From contig JAIPDA010000101.1 of NCBI GenBank assembly GCA_021737905.1, forward strand, positions 1 through 7,963: 7,963 nt of DNA. The letters run 5' to 3'. Position 1 is the stretch's first letter; each line of letters begins with the position of its first letter. The position numbers were made by a program, and so were the translations under genes. The notes beneath the pieces were generated by a model. That model was not told the origin of the DNA and made no database searches. It worked only from the letters and a program-made list of their open reading frames with translations. Below are positions 5,902 through 7,963 of this stretch, piece by piece. This stretch comes from Rhodoferax sp. (GTDB lineage Bacteria > Pseudomonadota > Gammaproteobacteria > Burkholderiales > Burkholderiaceae_C).

Positions 5902-6768
5902 ATGCCCAGTGTCGATGACCGCTCAGACCTAGCGCCCCGCGCCGAGCCGGGTGCGCTGCGCGCGTTCGGCCTGGCCATGCTGGTGCATCTCTTGCTGCTC
6001 ATCGCGCTGACCTGGGGCGTGAGTTGGAAAAGCAAAGACCAGTCCCTGAGTTTCGAAGCTGAACTCTGGTCAGCCTTGCCGCAGGAAGCCGCACCGCCGC
6101 TGCAGGCACCCCCGACGCCGCCCGAGCCGGTAGCGCCACCCGCCCCACCCCCGCCCGCGCCCCCGCCCAAGGCCGAAGCCGTACCCGATGCAGACATTGC
6201 CATTGAGCGCGAGAAAAAGCGTCTGGCCGAAGAAAAAAAGAAAGCCCAAGCCTTGGCTGAAAAAGCTGAAAAAGCCAAAAAAATAGAAGAGGCTAAAAAA
6301 CTGGCAGAAGCCAAAGCCAAAGCGGCCAACGAAGCCAAAGCTGAAGCCAAAAAACTGGCTGCTCAAAAAGAACAACTGGCCAAGAAAGAAGCTGCGCTGG
6401 AGGCCAAACAACGCAAAGAAAACATGGACCGAATTAATGCGCAGCTCGGTGCCACCGGCGCGGCAGACGCCAAGGGCACAGCCCAGAAAGCCAGCGGCCC
6501 ATCGGCCAGTTACGGCAGCAAGGTACGCGCCAAGGTCAAACCCAATATCGTCTTCACTGAAGACATCGCGGGCAACCCTGTCGCAGAAGTGGAAGTGCGC
6601 ACCACGCCGGGCGGCAGCATCACCAGCCAGCGTCTGGTCAAATCCAGCGGCAACAAGGCTTGGGATGATGCCGTGATCAAGGCCATCATCCGCACAGAAA
6701 CACTGCCGCTAGACACCGACGGCCGGGTGCCGACGCCCCTGATCATTGAGTTCCGGCCTAAGGACTGA
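5902..6768 (+). CDS. tolA: Tol-Pal system protein TolA (short form)
   Basis: This 288-residue protein bridges the inner-membrane TolQR motor to TolB and Pal at the outer membrane. One membrane anchor lies at about residues 19-37, with His29 in place of the conserved TolQ-facing histidine; the Ser four residues before it in E. coli is Ala25 here. A proline-rich segment (60-89) replaces the glycine-rich linker. An Ala/Lys/Glu-rich long helix spans about 101-175. The C-terminal TolA/TonB-like domain runs from SYGSKVRAKVKPN (203-215) to the end. E. coli TolA has 421 residues, the difference being mostly in the helix. No cysteine is present in the C-terminal domain, so the disulfide of the E. coli protein is absent. 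The helix is encoded by A-rich DNA with two A7 runs (6233-6239 and 6277-6283). ATG at 5902 gives a standard N-terminus; the ribosome binding site is weak, suggesting coupling to tolR. Confidence 0.93.
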   Translation: MPSVDDRSDLAPRAEPGALRAFGLAMLVHLLLLIALTWGVSWKSKDQSLSFEAELWSALPQEAAPPLQAPPTPPEPVAPPAPPPPAPPPKAEAVPDADIAIEREKKRLAEEKKKAQALAEKAEKAKKIEEAKKLAEAKAKAANEAKAEAKKLAAQKEQLAKKEAALEAKQRKENMDRINAQLGATGAADAKGTAQKASGPSASYGSKVRAKVKPNIVFTEDIAGNPVAEVEVRTTPGGSITSQRLVKSSGNKAWDDAVIKAIIRTETLPLDTDGRVPTPLIIEFRPKD

Positions 6769-6780
6769 GGCTTAACTGAT

Positions 6781-6878
6781 CCGTCATCCTCGCGAATGCG
6801 GGAATCCATGGAATGCGGGGATGGATTCCTGCCTGCGCAGGAATGACGCAAGGGCGCAGGAATGACAGCTTTTCTTGT
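6781..6878. repeat. 98-bp unit, copy 1
   Basis: This is the only copy with GAATCCAT rather than GGATCCAT in the left arm, which lets that arm pair without mismatch to ATGGATTC in the right arm. It ends with two 19-bp subrepeats and a GCTTTTCTTGT tail. Confidence 0.85.
6825..6844. repeat. Perfect hairpin, 8-bp stem, in copy 1 (dRS3-like 20-mer)
   Basis: ATTCCTGC pairs with GCAGGAAT across the loop CTGC. The layout of ATTCC, a spacer and GGAAT in 20 bases recalls the neisserial dRS3 repeat. It recurs without change at 6923-6942 and 7021-7040. Confidence 0.75.
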
Positions 6879-6976
6879 CCGTCATCCTCGCGAATGCGGG
6901 GATCCATGGAATGCGGGGATGGATTCCTGCCTGCGCAGGAATGACGCAAGGACTCAGGAATGACGGCTTTTCTTGT
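6879..6976. repeat. 98-bp unit, copy 2
   Basis: Same length as copy 1, with four substitutions: one in the left arm, two in the second 19-mer, and one before the GCTTTTCTTGT tail. Confidence 0.85.
6923..6942. repeat. Perfect hairpin, 8-bp stem, in copy 2
   Basis: Identical to the hairpin at 6825-6844, displaced by 98 bases. Confidence 0.75.
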
Positions 6977-7063
6977 CCGTCATCCTCGCGCATGCGGGGA
7001 TCCATGGAATGCGGGGATGGATTCCTGCCTGCGCAGGAATGACGCAAGGACTCAGGAATGACG
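6977..7063. repeat. 98-bp unit, copy 3 (incomplete)
   Basis: Matches copy 2 at 86 of 87 bases; the exception is C instead of A at 6991. After 7063 the GCTTTTCTTGT tail is missing and further 19-bp repeats follow instead. Confidence 0.85.
7021..7040. repeat. Perfect hairpin, 8-bp stem, in copy 3
   Basis: Identical to the hairpin at 6825-6844, displaced by 196 bases. It is the copy nearest to the dnaE stop and, read on the minus strand, could fold at the end of the dnaE transcript. Confidence 0.75.
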
Positions 7064-7088
7064 CAAGGGCGCAGGAATGACGAAAGGG
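7032..7088. repeat. Nested 19-bp tandem repeat, three units
   Basis: Units 7032-7050, 7051-7069 and 7070-7088 share the core CAGGAATGACG(C/A)AAGG. The same element occurs about twice at the right end of copy 1 (6836-6873) and copy 2 (6934-6971). Its number therefore differs among the 98-bp units. Confidence 0.8.
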
Positions 7089-7123
7089 CGCTGAGGTTGA
7101 AAGATGGGCGCAAGAACCAGGGC

Positions 7124-7963
7124 TTACTCGTACACCACCTGCGCCAAGCCCCGGTCCGCTTGCGCCATCCAACTGGCCAGGGCGGCATCGCTGGGGTAGA
7201 ACTTAGCAGCTTCGCCCAGTTGCAGCTCTGCGCTGGCACCTTGCCGGTTCAGGCTCAGACGCACAGACAGGCCGCGCACTTGGTCACCCTGCTCGCTGCT
7301 TTGGCGCCGGGGCGGAAAGTCTTTGACCAAGCGCGCCACATCCGGCGCGCTGCCATTGACGGCCACACGCAGGTATTTGCCGAAGCGGCAGCGCGCTTCT
7401 TCGAGGTCCCAGACTTGCGTGACTTTGAGGCGAAAGCCACCCGCCATGCGATCGGGTTGCAAACTGCCTTGCACAATCACCAGCTCGTCGTCCTGGAGCT
7501 GGTTTCGGTGTGCATTGAGCACCGCTTCATCGGCAGTGGCTTCTATCACAGCCGTCTTGTCATCGAGTTTGAACAACGCGAGTTTGCCGCGCTGGCCGTT
7601 GATGACACGCAGGTCGTTGACGATGGCAGCGATCAGCTGCGGCTCTCGCGAATCAATCAAGTCTGCAATCTTGCGTTTGGCAAACTTGCGCACTTCAAGC
7701 TCAACCTCTTCAAAAAGATGTCCCGAGAGGAAAAATCCGATGGCAGTTTTTTCGTGCGTCAGGCGCGTCTTCACGCCCCAGGGCATGGCTTCGACCAGCG
7801 GCGGCTCTTGCGTGCTGGCGGCGTGCGAGTCGCTCATGTCAAACAGGCCGCCCTGGTTGGCATTGGCCTGGGTGGCGGCCGAGAACTCAAACGCCCGGTC
7901 CACCGAAGCCAGTAGCTCGGCGCGGTTCAGGTGCAGGTTGTCAAAAGCGCCGGCCTTGATGAG
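7124..7963 (-). CDS. dnaE: DNA polymerase III subunit alpha, C-terminal part (5' partial)
   Basis: The minus-strand frame is open from the window edge (7963) to TAA at 7126-7124, giving the last 279 residues of a protein normally about 1160-1180 long. The catalytic polymerase core lies outside the window. The fragment begins with LIKAGAFDNLHLNRAELL, the end of the helix-hairpin-helix region. QGGLF (fragment residues 37-41) matches the internal beta-clamp-binding motif (QADMF in E. coli). EKTAIGFFLSGHLF follows, then the OB-fold (AAIVNDLRVINGQRGKLALFKLDD onward) and a C-terminal tau-binding region ending VVYE. DnaE is the replicative polymerase of the chromosome. The gene converges on tolA and is separated from it by the repeat array. 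An internal GTG at 7903 is not the start, because the frame continues upstream with conserved sequence. Confidence 0.95.
   Translation of the reverse strand, partial: LIKAGAFDNLHLNRAELLASVDRAFEFSAATQANANQGGLFDMSDSHAASTQEPPLVEAMPWGVKTRLTHEKTAIGFFLSGHLFEEVELEVRKFAKRKIADLIDSREPQLIAAIVNDLRVINGQRGKLALFKLDDKTAVIEATADEAVLNAHRNQLQDDELVIVQGSLQPDRMAGGFRLKVTQVWDLEEARCRFGKYLRVAVNGSAPDVARLVKDFPPRRQSSEQGDQVRGLSVRLSLNRQGASAELQLGEAAKFYPSDAALASWMAQADRGLAQVVYE

Larger units (their letters stand above)
6781..7088. repeat. Tandem array of a 98-bp hairpin-containing intergenic repeat
   Basis: The heptamer CCGTCAT recurs at 6781, 6879 and 6977, an exact 98-base period. Each unit carries an imperfect palindrome about 65 bases long, bounded by GTCAT on the left and ATGAC on the right, with an 11-base centre. 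Units 1 and 2 differ at only four positions, and units 2 and 3 at one position over 87 bases, which implies recent duplication. The palindrome resembles dispersed REP-like or dRS3-like repeats common between genes in Betaproteobacteria. Its lying between convergent genes fits a role in transcript ends or 3' protection, but that is inference. Confidence 0.9.
6769..7123. other. Gene-free gap between convergent tolA and dnaE
   Basis: This 355-base stretch lies between two 3' ends. Bases 6781-7088 are tandem repeats; the remaining 12 bases on the left and 35 on the right show nothing recognisable. Short open frames here on the minus strand are translations of the repeat (PAQAGIHPRIPWIPA type) and are not genes. 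No hairpin followed by a T-run is evident, so both genes may rely on the repeat hairpins or on Rho for termination. Confidence 0.85.

Noticed and set aside
6070..6411. Minus-strand frame rich in Phe and Gly opposite tolA
   Set aside because: It arises from reverse reading of the Ala/Lys/Glu codons of the TolA helix; the repetitive look is inherited from tolA.
6781..7088. CRISPR array
   Set aside because: The intervals between repeated parts are themselves identical in each 98-bp unit, so there are no unique spacers, and no cas genes are present.
6758..7239. Small proteins encoded by the repeats (PAQAGIHPRIPWIPA-type frames)
   Set aside because: These are a familiar artefact of translating palindromic intergenic repeats; they lack ribosome binding sites and end arbitrarily.
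7058..7915. Plus-strand open frame (285 codons) opposite dnaE
   Set aside because: It begins in the repeat array and mirrors a conserved dnaE frame; no protein family is recognisable.

Overview
The window carries compact, GC-rich chromosomal housekeeping genes. The protein families and gene order point to a betaproteobacterium of the order Burkholderiales, most likely family Comamonadaceae (Rhodoferax, Polaromonas or Limnohabitans type). This placement rests on remembered family sequences and synteny, not on a search.

Positions 1-4733 form a tightly packed plus-strand run. It contains the 3' end of ribD, then ribE (riboflavin synthase), a ribB fusion whose GTP cyclohydrolase II-like half has lost its zinc cysteines (ribBX type), ribH (lumazine synthase), nusB, a class I/II PLP aminotransferase and ybgC (hotdog thioesterase). 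Most junctions overlap by 4-8 bases or are separated by only 1-15, with about 40 between ribD and ribE, so the genes are probably co-transcribed and partly translationally coupled. ribD, ribE, ribBX and ribH cover most of riboflavin synthesis. Because the RibA-like domain looks inactive, a separate GTP cyclohydrolase II must be encoded elsewhere.

Positions 4730-6768 continue the run with tolQ, tolR and tolA, the inner-membrane part of the Tol-Pal envelope system. ybgC overlaps tolQ by 4 bases, the classical head of a tol operon. tolB and pal do not follow, because the convergent gene dnaE comes next.

Positions 6769-7123 are a gene-free gap between the convergent tolA and dnaE. It is almost filled by a tandem array: three copies of a 98-bp unit (the third incomplete), each containing an inverted repeat with an 8-bp-stem hairpin, plus nested 19-bp tandem repeats. 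From 7963 down to 7124 on the minus strand lies the C-terminal part of dnaE (DNA polymerase III alpha), running off the window edge.

I found no phage, transposase, toxin-antitoxin, defence or tRNA/rRNA genes. The points most worth a second look are the structured repeat array, the degenerate RibBX domain, the TTG-started ybgC with a near-perfect Shine-Dalgarno, and the tolQRA set without tolB-pal.
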